A stretch of 45,403 nucleotides of DNA from Clostridia bacterium (GTDB taxonomy: Bacteria; Bacillota; Clostridia; Peptostreptococcales; JAAYPU01). Below the pieces are notes generated by a model. It saw only the letters and a list, made by a program, of their open reading frames with translations, searched no databases and was not told the DNA's origin. The stretch is from contig JADQBM010000023.1 in the NCBI GenBank assembly GCA_016278615.1, forward strand, positions 1 to 45,403, read 5' to 3'. This document shows positions 8,880 through 18,358 of this stretch, piece by piece. Both the position numbers and the translations under genes were made by a program. Numbering within the stretch: the stretch's first letter is position 1; the number at the start of each line of letters is the position of its first letter.

Positions 8880-9155
8880 CTAACCACCGGAAATCAAAGG
8901 TATAATTTTAATAACGTCACTTTTAAACAATCTTTTTTTTATTCTATCCTTTTGTATCCGAACAAGTGGTATGTCATTAATCATGGTTATGTAACAACCA
9001 CTACGCAAATCATACCGCTTTGCTAATATACTTTTAATTTCCTGAATACCATACTGTAATTCAGCCGAAACTACCAGTATCTCTTTTGACTGCTTTGTAA
9101 GGTTTATTATATGACCATAATACAAAACTACCACTTGCACTTGCTCGTTATCCAT
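8880..9155 (-). CDS. MoaD/ThiS-like sulfur carrier
   Basis: This 91-residue protein has a ubiquitin-like fold pattern and ends in SGG, the C-terminal Gly-Gly that is adenylated and thiocarboxylated in MoaD/ThiS sulfur carriers. AAGGAG lies eight bases before the ATG. It sits between the importer permease (27 bp upstream) and AOR. MoaD-like genes next to AOR genes are common and are presumed to serve pterin cofactor dithiolene formation for that enzyme. No MoeB or MoaE gene is nearby, so it would depend on partners elsewhere. Confidence 0.82.
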   Translation of the reverse strand: MDNEQVQVVVLYYGHIINLTKQSKEILVVSAELQYGIQEIKSILAKRYDLRSGCYITMINDIPLVRIQKDRIKKRLFKSDVIKIIPLISGG

Positions 9156-9181
9156 ATGAACTCCTTGAGGAATTGTATATA

Positions 9182-10177
9182 TTATTTTCTACGTGTAAAA
9201 ACATCTATGGTACATACAATGATAATGATTACGCCCACTGCAACCGTTTGCCAATACATATTTACACTAAGCAGAATTAAAGCATTTTTAATAACCGTAA
9301 GAAGAAGAGACCCCAATAATGTTCCTAGAACTGTTCCTTGGCCCCCTGCTAGGCTGGTTCCCCCTACAATAGTAGCTGCTATAGAATCCATTTCAAAGTT
9401 TGCCCCGGCGCCTGGATTTGCAGAGTACTGCCTTCCTATGGTAATAATTCCACCAACTGCAGCCAAGATGCCTGCCATGGTATAAACGGCAATTTTATTC
9501 TTGGAAACACTGATGCCGGATAGTTTTGCCGCCAGTTCATTTCCCCCAATTGCTTTGACACGGGTACCGAAAGCTGTTTTATCTAATTGGTACATGCCAA
9601 GCATAAGAATTATGCCCATCAATATAGCCATAGCTGGTATTAAGCCTACATTTCCTGATCCGAGATAGAGGATAAATGGGTCATTTATGGATATGGAATA
9701 TCCTTTTGTTAATACATAAATGATGCCTCTTGCAATATTTGCCATACCCAATGTAGCAATAAAAGGTGGTAATCGTAGCTTTGTAATAACCAACCCGTTA
9801 CAAAACCCAACAAATGCACCTACAATGATGCCTCCCAAAATGGATGATATTGGATCAAATCCAGCCTCTATGAATTTTGCAATCACTATTCCGCATAACC
9901 CTAAATTATATCCTATTGATAAATCAATTCCACCTGATACCATTATAAAGGTTTGACCAACAGCTATAATGGCCACAACACTTACTTGCCTAAAAATATT
10001 AAACATGTTTTCACTGGTAAAGAAAGTATCTGGTTTAAGAAATATCATTATAATGCAAATACCTGCCAAAAGAAGAAATAGACCACTTTCTCTACGCCCA
10101 AAAGCGATTCTTCTAATTCTTTCACTAATCGTTTCATTTGGATCCTTTGCTATGCCAGGGCTGATAAATTTCAGCAC
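9182..10177 (-). CDS. RbsC-like ABC transporter permease
   Basis: A 331-residue integral membrane protein of the branched-chain/ribose (RbsC, MglC) permease family, with 8-10 hydrophobic segments. The conserved GGIDLSIGYNLGLCGI after the third segment, GFCNGLVITKLRLPPFIATLGM and GGTSLAGGQGTVLGTLLGSLLL are all family hallmarks. The start is a GTG preceded by GGGGTGATCTT. It is the only permease gene of the cluster, so it probably forms a homodimer with the RbsA-like ATPase encoded further upstream and the lipoprotein just before it. The substrate class (pentose, nucleoside, autoinducer or other) is unresolved. Confidence 0.93.
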   Translation of the reverse strand: MLKFISPGIAKDPNETISERIRRIAFGRRESGLFLLLAGICIIMIFLKPDTFFTSENMFNIFRQVSVVAIIAVGQTFIMVSGGIDLSIGYNLGLCGIVIAKFIEAGFDPISSILGGIIVGAFVGFCNGLVITKLRLPPFIATLGMANIARGIIYVLTKGYSISINDPFILYLGSGNVGLIPAMAILMGIILMLGMYQLDKTAFGTRVKAIGGNELAAKLSGISVSKNKIAVYTMAGILAAVGGIITIGRQYSANPGAGANFEMDSIAATIVGGTSLAGGQGTVLGTLLGSLLLTVIKNALILLSVNMYWQTVAVGVIIIIVCTIDVFTRRK

Positions 10178-10210
10178 AAGATCACCCCTTCTCCAACTTC
10201 AGGTATGCAA

Positions 10211-10235
10211 AATCATACGCTTATGGCGTATGATT
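10211..10235. promoter_or_regulatory. Intercistronic hairpin between binding protein and permease
   Basis: AATCATACGC and GCGTATGATT form a perfect 10-bp stem with a five-base loop. Hairpins in this position often protect the upstream mRNA or lower distal expression, giving excess binding protein over permease. That role is inferred. Confidence 0.65.
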
Positions 10236-10265
10236 CTACACTACATAGATACATATTTCCTATAA

Positions 10266-11237
10266 TTACTCCTCCATATATGTGTCAACGTTATTTATAT
10301 CAATCACAACATTACCTGTATCCACGTAGTTTGGCACACTTCCTCCATCACAGAGAGTGGTCAAATCTTTAATCAGCTGTTCACCCCAAAGCCATTGTTT
10401 TTGAGAAATAAGTGAGGTGATAATCCCATCTTTAACGCCCTGAACATTTTCCGGAACATTATCAAAGGTAATAATCATTTTATCGTCCTTTGTCCAGCCC
10501 TTTGCTTTCCAAACGGCTACTGCCATAGGTCCACCCGTAGCATCAATGCCTGAGAATACATCAAAATCGGGATATGCCTGAATCATACTTTCAATAACAT
10601 TCATTGTAATTGTTGGATCTCCTTGTCCGGACTGAATGTCAAGAATCTCTACGTCCGGATATGCTTCAAGCGCTTCCTTCATCCCATCAAGTCTCTGATT
10701 TAAACTTAACTGAGTCGGTAAGCCTGTGGCCACAATTAATTTCCCTTGGCCGTCAAGTCTTTTAGCAATCTCTTCACCTAATGCTAATCCTGCTTTAAAG
10801 TTATCAGTTCCCTGAAAACCAGCACGATTGCTTTTGGGAATATCGGATTCGAAGGCAATTACTCTGATTCCTTCATCAATTGCTTTGTTGACAATTGGTG
10901 CAATGGTTTCTGAATCAGTGGGGACAACAGCGATTCCATCCACCTTCATTGCAATCAAGTTTTCAAGTATTTCTACCTGCTGTCTTGCATCGGGTTTATC
11001 TGGTGCATATGTTAACAGTTCTACTCCAATTGAGTCGGCGTACTTCTGGGCTTCTTCAGTTACTGGTTCAAAGAACGGATGGACGATTGGATAAACAATC
11101 GCGAAAGTTCTTTCTTCTGCTACCTCTTCAGATTGTCCTTCTCCTTCCGTTGGGGTAGTATCAGATCCTCCACAACCAGTAAATATCAGCATCATTACCA
11201 GTAATAAAATCAAGACTCTGGAAAAGCTCTTTTTCAT
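10266..11237 (-). CDS. RbsB-like substrate-binding lipoprotein
   Basis: The 323-residue precursor has a lipoprotein signal peptide with lipobox FTGC at ~18-22, followed by a polar linker. The mature part is a periplasmic-binding-protein type 1 fold of the ribose/galactose class: FAIVYPIVHPFFEPVTEEAQ at the N-terminal strand, VEILENLIAMKVDGIAVVPT, and the late GVKDGIITSLISQKQ. It captures the substrate outside the membrane and delivers it to the permease. The 200 bp upstream (11238-11439) hold no gene and are very T-rich. They probably carry a separate promoter, as expected where a YesN-type regulator activates its transporter. Confidence 0.93.
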   Translation of the reverse strand: MKKSFSRVLILLLVMMLIFTGCGGSDTTPTEGEGQSEEVAEERTFAIVYPIVHPFFEPVTEEAQKYADSIGVELLTYAPDKPDARQQVEILENLIAMKVDGIAVVPTDSETIAPIVNKAIDEGIRVIAFESDIPKSNRAGFQGTDNFKAGLALGEEIAKRLDGQGKLIVATGLPTQLSLNQRLDGMKEALEAYPDVEILDIQSGQGDPTITMNVIESMIQAYPDFDVFSGIDATGGPMAVAVWKAKGWTKDDKMIITFDNVPENVQGVKDGIITSLISQKQWLWGEQLIKDLTTLCDGGSVPNYVDTGNVVIDINNVDTYMEE

Positions 11238-11439
11238 TTTTTCATCCTCCTTAAAATATTGGAGTACCCCTTAAGATCCTCCATGTATTTTTATTTACTT
11301 CATTATAAAAGGTCATATAATTAATACAATGGAGATTCTTTCTCAAATATTTAAGGTATCTTGTTATTTTGAAAATGTGTGATTTTTTTTTATGTTTTAT
11401 TATATTTTTTTTTATATTTTTAAATAATGTAATAAATAT

Positions 11440-13029
11440 TTAGGTATATAGTTTCATAAATTGACTTGGATTGCATCCAACATTTTTCTTGAAAATGTAA
11501 CTAAAATAATGTGGGTCCTTATATCCAACTAATAACCCTACTTTCCCAGCTTTATTATTAGTCATTTTAAGCAATTCTTTAGCTTTTTTAATTCTTGTAT
11601 TGGTGAGATATTGGATAAATGTTGTTCCGGTTTCTCTACTGAAAATCGTACTAAGATGACAATCGCTGGTATAAATCTGAGCCGCCACATGGCGAAGGGA
11701 CATGCGGGGATCGGCATAATTACAATCGATGTAGTTCTTTGCCGATTCAACTAATTCAACATGATTTCTCTTTCTGCTACTGTTTCTTTGTTCCAAAGCA
11801 CATAAACAGATTTCTTTCATATACTTTTGCAGTTTTTCTAAGGAATCTAATTCAAGTGCCGTTTCTTCAATTATTGAAGGTTTTGGAATAACATCTTGAT
11901 CCTCATTTCCCATCTCAACGAGAAGTGCGCCATATATAAGATTGATTCGAATTGCAAGATAGATACTCCAGACTGGGCTAATATGAACGTCTTTAATTTT
12001 ATCAAAGTAACCACGGATAATACGGAGAACAACTTCTGTAGACTCACACCGCAGTGCCTGTAAAATTTCTGTATCATTAAATTTCACATATCTGCTTTGA
12101 TCAAAATTCATATTACGGATTTCCTCCCTTAGTATTTCTTCGTATTGATGAATAGCGATTTCTGAAATATCAGATTGAATAATTTCTCGATATGCACCCG
12201 AAATTTCTTGAAGTCTGTTCTGAATCCTCCCTAACTCGATTGAAAATTTACCACTCCCTACTTTTGATAGGTGATTATTTAATAAAAGTTTTAATATTCT
12301 ATAGTCATCTTCTACTTGCTCCTTTTTCTCTCCCTTGACCATCAAAACAACTTCTCTAAAGCTACGATTTACTTTAATCACATTAGGGCGCCCATGTATT
12401 GATTTTTCTATTGCCTCATGTAAAAGTACGCTTGTCTGTGGATTCCAATTGCTGTCAACCTGGTATCGAATACTGATGACACCATACTGCTTTGCATATA
12501 AATCCAAATCAAGAGTCTTTAATAAGCTTGCCGCTTGATGAGGAGGAACTGTCTCCATCAAAATTTCATTTAATACTTTTTCTTTGTGCAACTCTGCATT
12601 CTCTCTTTTATATCTGTTGGTGGTATTGAAAAACTCATTTTGTTGTTTATCATGATCAATTATTTTTCCTACTTTGCGTAACGCTTCAATTAGATCCTCG
12701 GAATTAATGGGTTTTAGAACATATTCTTCTACACCAATGGAGATGGCCTGTTTGGCATAACAAAAATCTTGATGTCCGCTAATAACGATAATCTTAATCT
12801 GAGGAATCGTCTTTTTTATATAACTACTTAACTCAAAACCATCCATAAAAGGCATTTTGATATCCGTAATCAGAATGTCCGGTTGCGCTTCTTCGATTAA
12901 AGGAATTGCCATTTCTCCATCCGGTGCTTCTCCACAAAAGACGAATTCTGTTTTCTCCCATGGCACTCTGTCCCTTATCCCTTCTCGCACAACAATTTCA
13001 TCTTCTGCTAAAAAAACCTTATACTTCAT
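11440..13029 (-). CDS. YesN-like response regulator, REC + AraC HTH
   Basis: A 529-residue cytosolic regulator. Residues 1-125 form a receiver domain with the acidic pocket AEDE, phospho-acceptor in DILITDIKMPFMDG and the conserved Lys in VLKPI. A long middle region follows. The last ~100 residues form an AraC-type double helix-turn-helix (DPRMSLRHVAAQIYTSDCHL and the KVGLLVGYKDPHYFSYIFKK consensus segment). The ATG follows GGGGGAGAG. It lies 11 bp after the sensor kinase gene. Such YesM/YesN pairs typically activate an adjacent sugar-type transporter, here the RbsB-like gene immediately downstream. Confidence 0.94.
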   Translation of the reverse strand: MKYKVFLAEDEIVVREGIRDRVPWEKTEFVFCGEAPDGEMAIPLIEEAQPDILITDIKMPFMDGFELSSYIKKTIPQIKIIVISGHQDFCYAKQAISIGVEEYVLKPINSEDLIEALRKVGKIIDHDKQQNEFFNTTNRYKRENAELHKEKVLNEILMETVPPHQAASLLKTLDLDLYAKQYGVISIRYQVDSNWNPQTSVLLHEAIEKSIHGRPNVIKVNRSFREVVLMVKGEKKEQVEDDYRILKLLLNNHLSKVGSGKFSIELGRIQNRLQEISGAYREIIQSDISEIAIHQYEEILREEIRNMNFDQSRYVKFNDTEILQALRCESTEVVLRIIRGYFDKIKDVHISPVWSIYLAIRINLIYGALLVEMGNEDQDVIPKPSIIEETALELDSLEKLQKYMKEICLCALEQRNSSRKRNHVELVESAKNYIDCNYADPRMSLRHVAAQIYTSDCHLSTIFSRETGTTFIQYLTNTRIKKAKELLKMTNNKAGKVGLLVGYKDPHYFSYIFKKNVGCNPSQFMKLYT

Positions 13030-13040
13030 AATCTCTCCCC

Positions 13041-14882
13041 CTAGGATTTGCTTTGTATAAAAGTTTTTGGTCTCTTCTTAATGATCGGAAGAACAATTCC
13101 AACGGTTGTTCCTTCATTATACTTGCTGGTTATAGATAAACCATATTGTCTGCCGTAATAGAGTTTGATTCTTTGGTTGACATTTAATAATCCAAAACCA
13201 CTGTGTATATTGACCGCTTCTTCTTGAATAATTTCTCTTATTAACTCAGATAACTTCTCTTCAGTCATACCGATTCCATTGTCCGTCACCTCAAATAGAA
13301 GTCTATCTTTTCCTGTTTTCCTTCCAGTCACCATGATTTGTCCTCCCCCACGTTTGTTTTTCAATCCGTGATAGAGTGCATTTTCAACCAATGGCTGAAT
13401 AACTAATTTTAAGACACTATAATTCATAATTTCAGGTTCTATATCAATCTCATACTCTAATATATCCCGATACCTGACTTTTTGAATCGATAAATAACTT
13501 TCAACATGGAGGATTTCTTCATGAACAAGAATCCATTCCTTACCTTTGCTCAAAACAGCCCTAAAAAAATTCGACAGATTCTTCGCAATGTTAACAACCT
13601 CCTCCTTTTTATCGGCTTCGGCAGTCCATACAATAGCATCCAAGGTATTATAAAGAAAATGTGGGTTTATTTGAGCTTGCAATGCTTTAAATTCTAGTTT
13701 TTTCAGATTCTCCTGCTGCCTCGCATTTTTATTCATCAGTTCTTTTATATTGCTAATCATACGATTAAAACCCTTACTTAGACTTGAAATCTCATCATTG
13801 TGTTCATAAGTAGCTTTCACTTTAAGATTGCCTGCCTCTGCCATCTCCATTTTCTTACATAAATCTTGTATCGGATATGTCATTGTTCGTGTAATCAACA
13901 TATAGAGCAATATGACCCCTGCAATCAAAAATAACTCAAGGATAATCGTCCACTTGCGTATTTCTAATGCAGTACTCATTATCTCATTAAGTTGAACGAT
14001 ACCAATGATTTTCCAATTCAATAAATCAAGCCTGTTATATACAATAAAATATCTTACATTATCCATCTTTTTTATGAAATATCCATCATTACTTTTATCT
14101 ATTTCATCAACAACTTGTTTCTTTACGACATGTTCTTTTAACTGGAATCTTGGGTAATAGACGAAATTTCCATCTTGATCGGCAACAATGAATTTGCCTG
14201 TCTCCCCAATCTTTATATTGCTGCAAATGTTTTCTATCACTTTTCTTTCCATATCAACCAAGATGAGTCCTTTTACTTCTCGGGTCACTTCCCTTCGTAT
14301 GACCTTGGCTACAGAAATCATATCACTAGAATCAATTCGACGTAGCATTTGAGTATGTACTGTATTTTCCACAAAAATATGCGGCTTCAACGGGTTGGTA
14401 AGGGCCGTCTCAAATACATGATTGTCTCTTAAATCCTGCGTATAACGATATACACCTTTTCGGCTGCTTATACCATTTCCATTGATTCCTATAATATTAA
14501 TATCTTGAACAGCACTTTCATAATTATAAATATTTCCGTATAAGTTAAATAACGTACCCAGTTCCTTTGCATACTCATATTTCATGTCTGGATCTGTCTC
14601 GTCCAAGTAATTAATAACCAGTGGTTCTTCTCCGGCATCTAAAATGGTATTCATGTTGCCAAATAACAACCCCAAGTTACGGTTTAATTGATTTGCTATC
14701 TCTGATGTGTATCTTGATTCTGTCTCCTGTATCGTATTTGAATAGCTATTGTAAGAAATGATTCCAAGAGTGCCCAATGGTAGAATTGCAAGCATAACAA
14801 AAATAACGAGTATTTTGAGCCTAATACTCATATCTAGCCTTTTCGATATGTGAGATGACAGTGTTTTGAGTAACTTCATCAT
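13041..14882 (-). CDS. YesM-like sensor histidine kinase
   Basis: A 613-residue membrane kinase. Two membrane segments, at ~24-45 (IFVMLAILPLGTLGIISY) and ~313-333 (ILELFLIAGVILLYML), flank a large extracytoplasmic sensor domain of the Cache type. HAMP follows at ~335-385. The phospho-acceptor motif QINPHFLYNTLDAI and the ATP-binding motifs (LVENALYHGLKN, DNGIGM, GFGLLNVNQRI) mark the His_kinase/HATPase module of the LytS/YesM class. It would phosphorylate the receiver of the next gene. Its 24-bp distance from the upstream ATPase gene suggests one transcript. Confidence 0.94.
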   Translation of the reverse strand: MMKLLKTLSSHISKRLDMSIRLKILVIFVMLAILPLGTLGIISYNSYSNTIQETESRYTSEIANQLNRNLGLLFGNMNTILDAGEEPLVINYLDETDPDMKYEYAKELGTLFNLYGNIYNYESAVQDINIIGINGNGISSRKGVYRYTQDLRDNHVFETALTNPLKPHIFVENTVHTQMLRRIDSSDMISVAKVIRREVTREVKGLILVDMERKVIENICSNIKIGETGKFIVADQDGNFVYYPRFQLKEHVVKKQVVDEIDKSNDGYFIKKMDNVRYFIVYNRLDLLNWKIIGIVQLNEIMSTALEIRKWTIILELFLIAGVILLYMLITRTMTYPIQDLCKKMEMAEAGNLKVKATYEHNDEISSLSKGFNRMISNIKELMNKNARQQENLKKLEFKALQAQINPHFLYNTLDAIVWTAEADKKEEVVNIAKNLSNFFRAVLSKGKEWILVHEEILHVESYLSIQKVRYRDILEYEIDIEPEIMNYSVLKLVIQPLVENALYHGLKNKRGGGQIMVTGRKTGKDRLLFEVTDNGIGMTEEKLSELIREIIQEEAVNIHSGFGLLNVNQRIKLYYGRQYGLSITSKYNEGTTVGIVLPIIKKRPKTFIQSKS

Positions 14883-14906
14883 TTAATCCTCAAAAAATAA
14901 TATCAC

Positions 14907-16403
14907 CTAATTATATGCAGCTGATTTTATAATTTCTTCTTCTGAAAATCCTTCCTTCATATGCTCTGAAACAATTTTTCCTTCCCTAACTACCAAAATC
15001 CGATCGCACACACCAATTAACTCCAATAACTCTGACGAAACAAATATAATCCCAACACCTTTTTTCGCTAATTCATTGATGATTGTATAAATCTCATACT
15101 TAGCACCAACATCTATCCCCCGCGTAGGTTCATCTAGAATGACAATTCTAGGATTCGCAATGAGCCACTTAGCAATAACTGCCTTTTGTTGGTTGCCTCC
15201 ACTGAAGTTTTCCATTAATCGCTCTGATAGAGCAGGACGAATCTGCAAATATCCTATAAATTTATGAACCAATGAATTCTTTTTTTTCTTAATAATGGTT
15301 CCCATTTTACTGAACTGTTTAAGGGTTGCCAAACAAATATTATCGCTAAGATTAAGTTTCATGACAAGTCCTTCCCGCTTACGATCCTCTGGAAGTAGAG
15401 CAATTCCTGCTCGTATTGCATCTGAAGGTTTTTGGATATGGACTCTTTCGCCATCCACAAGAATTTCTCCTTCATCAATTTTTAAAGCACCAAAAATACC
15501 CTTCATGATTTCACTTCTACCAGCGCCCACTAATCCCGAGAATCCTAAAATCTCACCCTTTGCAAGTTGAAAGTTTACATGCCTAAAGGTCTTTTCTTTT
15601 GAGAGGTTTTTTACCTCAAGAATAACATCCTTGTTCTGTAAACGAATCTTTTCAGGGTAATAGTCCATCATATCCCGTCCAACCATTAATTTGATGATGT
15701 CCTCTTTATTAATATTATAATGATCATTATTAAGTGTTTTAACATTTTTACCGTCTCTTAACACAGTGACTCGATGACAAGTAGATACAATTTCTTCAAG
15801 TCTGTGAGAAATATATATAATACTGATTCCCTTTGCAAGCAACTGTTCAATCAGTGCGAAAAGTGCTGTGGTTTCTTTCTCTGACAGAACAGCTGTTGGT
15901 TCATCCATAACTAAAATATCCGCATCATAAAAGACTGCCTTACCGATTTCTACCAGTTGCTGAATAGCAATGCTACAGTTTGAAACTAATCGCTCACAGT
16001 CGAAATCCTTTAATCCGAGTCTCGCCAAGGTCTTTTTAGCTTCCTTATGCATTTGCTTTTTATTAAGCCCTATGCCTTTTCTGATTTCTTTGCCAAGAAA
16101 CAGATTTTCTGTAATGCTTAATTCTGGAACTAAATTAAATTCTTGATAAATAATACTTATTTTATTAAGAATGGAGTCTAAAGGGGTTCCAATCTGGACC
16201 GATTTCCCGTTTATTAAGATTTCTCCGGCATCCGGTGTATAAACACCGCCTAATATTTTCATGAGCGTGCTTTTTCCTGCACCATTTTCTCCACAGATTG
16301 CATGAAATTCTCCTTTTCTTAAATGAAAAGAGACATTGTCCAATGCAACAACACCGGGAAAGGCCTTCGTAATGTTGTTCATTTCCAATATATTTTTATC
16401 CAT
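14907..16403 (-). CDS. RbsA-like ABC transporter ATPase (two nucleotide-binding domains)
   Basis: The 498-residue protein is a tandem ATPase as in RbsA/MglA. Domain 1 has Walker A GENGAGKSTL and Walker B ILVMDEPTAVL. Domain 2 has the signature FSGGNQQK and Walker B IVILDEPTRGIDVGA; its Walker A region (FSGLVGAGRSEIMKG) is the degenerate form usual for this family. It powers the RbsC-like permease encoded downstream. The first gene of the transporter cluster, it is preceded by a 680-bp gap containing the MITE-like element and a terminator. Confidence 0.94.
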   Translation of the reverse strand: MDKNILEMNNITKAFPGVVALDNVSFHLRKGEFHAICGENGAGKSTLMKILGGVYTPDAGEILINGKSVQIGTPLDSILNKISIIYQEFNLVPELSITENLFLGKEIRKGIGLNKKQMHKEAKKTLARLGLKDFDCERLVSNCSIAIQQLVEIGKAVFYDADILVMDEPTAVLSEKETTALFALIEQLLAKGISIIYISHRLEEIVSTCHRVTVLRDGKNVKTLNNDHYNINKEDIIKLMVGRDMMDYYPEKIRLQNKDVILEVKNLSKEKTFRHVNFQLAKGEILGFSGLVGAGRSEIMKGIFGALKIDEGEILVDGERVHIQKPSDAIRAGIALLPEDRKREGLVMKLNLSDNICLATLKQFSKMGTIIKKKKNSLVHKFIGYLQIRPALSERLMENFSGGNQQKAVIAKWLIANPRIVILDEPTRGIDVGAKYEIYTIINELAKKGVGIIFVSSELLELIGVCDRILVVREGKIVSEHMKEGFSEEEIIKSAAYN

Positions 16404-16628
16404 TGCGAAACACCTCCTATCCTTTAATGATTACTCTGGTTAATTAATATTATAAAGAGATGTCTCTTAAAAAAAATAGAGATTCTTTTTGTTTTAGGGG
16501 GATTTTTTTTGTATTTTTGTTGAGTGTAGATAAGTGGATAAAGGATCGGATCTTCCAAAGAGACAATTGGGGGATTTCACTCCTTAGACTGCGCTCATAC
16601 TGAGTGAATGAAAAAGGCACTGATGTCT

Positions 16629-16832
16629 GGAGACAAATGGGGACGTACCTAAATTGGCAACAATATAGGTGTAAAAATACCGGCAACAGTTCGTTGCCAG
16701 TATAATTTTTAATGATTTCAATTGACGGATTAAAAAACCTTCATTTTCTCTTAATTGTCTAATAATTGTATCATGTGCGTTTTAAAGTATCAACTATATT
16801 GTTGCCATTCTAGGTACGTCCCCATCTGTCCC
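16629..16832. mobile_element. MITE-like element with ~38-bp terminal inverted repeats
   Basis: The left end (16631-16669) reads GACAAATGGGGACGTACC, then a few bases, then TGGCAACAATATAG. The right end (16793-16831) is its reverse complement with few differences (CTATATTGTTGCCA, then GGTACGTCCCCATCTGTC). The ~200-bp element codes for no protein. Inside is a hairpin GGCAAC/GTTGCC (16682-16698) with a following T run. I could not identify a target-site duplication. The rest of the gap 16404-17086 shows only AT-rich sequence, an imperfect hairpin near 16575-16610, and the guaD terminator. Confidence 0.65.
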
Positions 16833-17007
16833 CTTTTTTTGTCCCCTTTTTTCATATTTATTTGCAAAAAATAGAGAAGTTGCACCCAACCATGAACCTG
16901 ACATGATACACAACAAAAATCTTAATTATAGTACTGAAACTGCTAACGAATTGCATGTGAATAATTACAACCTTAATAATATAGATAGTGGGCATGAAAA
17001 TGATGAC

Positions 17008-17048
17008 AAAAAACAATGAGGCAGTAAAATAACCTACCTCATTTTTAG
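17008..17048 (-). terminator. Terminator of the guanine deaminase gene
   Basis: AATGAGG and CCTCATT form a 7-bp stem around a 15-base loop. On the minus strand it is followed by GTTTTTTG. It lies ~45 bp beyond the guaD stop. Confidence 0.65.
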
Positions 17049-17086
17049 TTGTATAATTAAGATGGCTTTTATCGCAAAATAGTATG

Positions 17087-18358
17087 TCATACAACTTCTT
17101 TTCCCAAAATATATCTCATTCGAATGTTTCTGTCATCTCCCGCATAGCAAAATCGCTCCATCCGTTCCACTGGAGTCATATCGTCACTGCACACGCTACT
17201 ATCATCAACGACTAATGCATTGAAGTAATATCCCTCATCAAAGGCTCCTACATTCTTAAAAAATCTTCCTCCCGAACGAGTTGCCATATAAAAAGCCTCC
17301 TTCAGATTGACAGCTTCCCACTGTGGATCAAACATGTTTCGGATTTTTGAATGCTGAATGGTAGTGGCGATTCCTCTTGCAATGGATAGGTTTGCACCCC
17401 CGCCTATATCACTGCCGATTGCTAGGTTGATTCCCATATTTAAAAGCTTCTTAACCGGCATAATCCCTCCGGCATTGACATTTGCAGTTGCCTCTGGACA
17501 ATGAACCGCCATACAGTTTGGATTTTTCATCAATTCTAACACATCATCATCCATAAAAATGCAATGTGCCATGATGGTAGGCCTTTGTCCTAACAAATTG
17601 TTTTTATAAAATATTTCTGCTCCATTTTTATAATCAGGAAAAAGTTCTTTGCAAATTTTCATTTCATTAAGCGCCTCACACATGTGAGAATGAACTGGAG
17701 CTCCATATTTTTCAGACAATCGTCCTAATCCAGCCAGTAGTTTCTCACTGCAGGTAATAGAGAACCTGGGAACAATGGAGGCCTTTACATTTCCATCACT
17801 TTGATGTTGCCTAATAAATCTTTCTGTATCAATAATAGACTGTTCTGTTGTCTCAATATAATAATCAGCACTATTTTGATCCATATTCAGCTTTCCCGTA
17901 AATGCAAACAAACCCCTTTGCTCAAGTATATCGAATAAAATTTCAGATGCATCATAATGAATAGATGAGAAACAATTAACATGTAGAGTTCCCTGACGTA
18001 TTAGCTCGTCCGCAAAGAGTGAATATATCTTTCTTGCATGCTCTTTATCCCTGAACTTTGCCTCGTTAGGATAGGTATAGGTATTTAGCCAGTCCAAAAG
18101 CTCTCTATCCATCCCAACCCCTCTCTGTAAAAATTGAGGAGCATGGACATGCATATCACAAAACCCCGGAAGGATTAGATGATTCCCCCAATCTATGATA
18201 TTTTCTTTGGGAAAACCATTTGGCAATTGGTCACAAATCTCCTTCACTACTCCATCCATAACTACTATATATGAATTCTCTTTACTAATCAGAGTATCTT
18301 TATCCTTACTGTATAGTATATTTCCTTTATACGCTCTACTTCCTGTATTATTTCCCAA
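17087..18358 (-). CDS. guaD: Guanine deaminase
   Basis: A 423-residue metal-dependent amidohydrolase converting guanine to xanthine and ammonia. Zinc-ligand and catalytic motifs are in order: GFCDMHVHAPQF, HSHMCE, the MAHCIFMDDD histidine, and IGSDIGGG with the active-site Asp. ELLDWLNTYTYPNEAKF is the signature of the guanine deaminase subgroup. The protein is cytosolic and full length. It is collinear with the transporter cluster, but a terminator and a MITE-like element separate them, so cotranscription is doubtful. I saw no purine riboswitch in the 350 bp upstream. Confidence 0.88.
   Translation of the reverse strand: MGNNTGSRAYKGNILYSKDKDTLISKENSYIVVMDGVVKEICDQLPNGFPKENIIDWGNHLILPGFCDMHVHAPQFLQRGVGMDRELLDWLNTYTYPNEAKFRDKEHARKIYSLFADELIRQGTLHVNCFSSIHYDASEILFDILEQRGLFAFTGKLNMDQNSADYYIETTEQSIIDTERFIRQHQSDGNVKASIVPRFSITCSEKLLAGLGRLSEKYGAPVHSHMCEALNEMKICKELFPDYKNGAEIFYKNNLLGQRPTIMAHCIFMDDDVLELMKNPNCMAVHCPEATANVNAGGIMPVKKLLNMGINLAIGSDIGGGANLSIARGIATTIQHSKIRNMFDPQWEAVNLKEAFYMATRSGGRFFKNVGAFDEGYYFNALVVDDSSVCSDDMTPVERMERFCYAGDDRNIRMRYILGKEVV

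Noticed and set aside
16629-16832. Possible CRISPR repeats because of repeated GGCAAC and GTCCCC words
   Set aside because: There are only two long copies, in inverted orientation, with no spacers; terminal inverted repeats of a MITE-like element explain them.
16450-17094. Two minus-strand open frames of 78 codons in the gap upstream of the transporter cluster
   Set aside because: They have no ribosome sites, cover the MITE-like ends and the guaD terminator, and resemble no protein.
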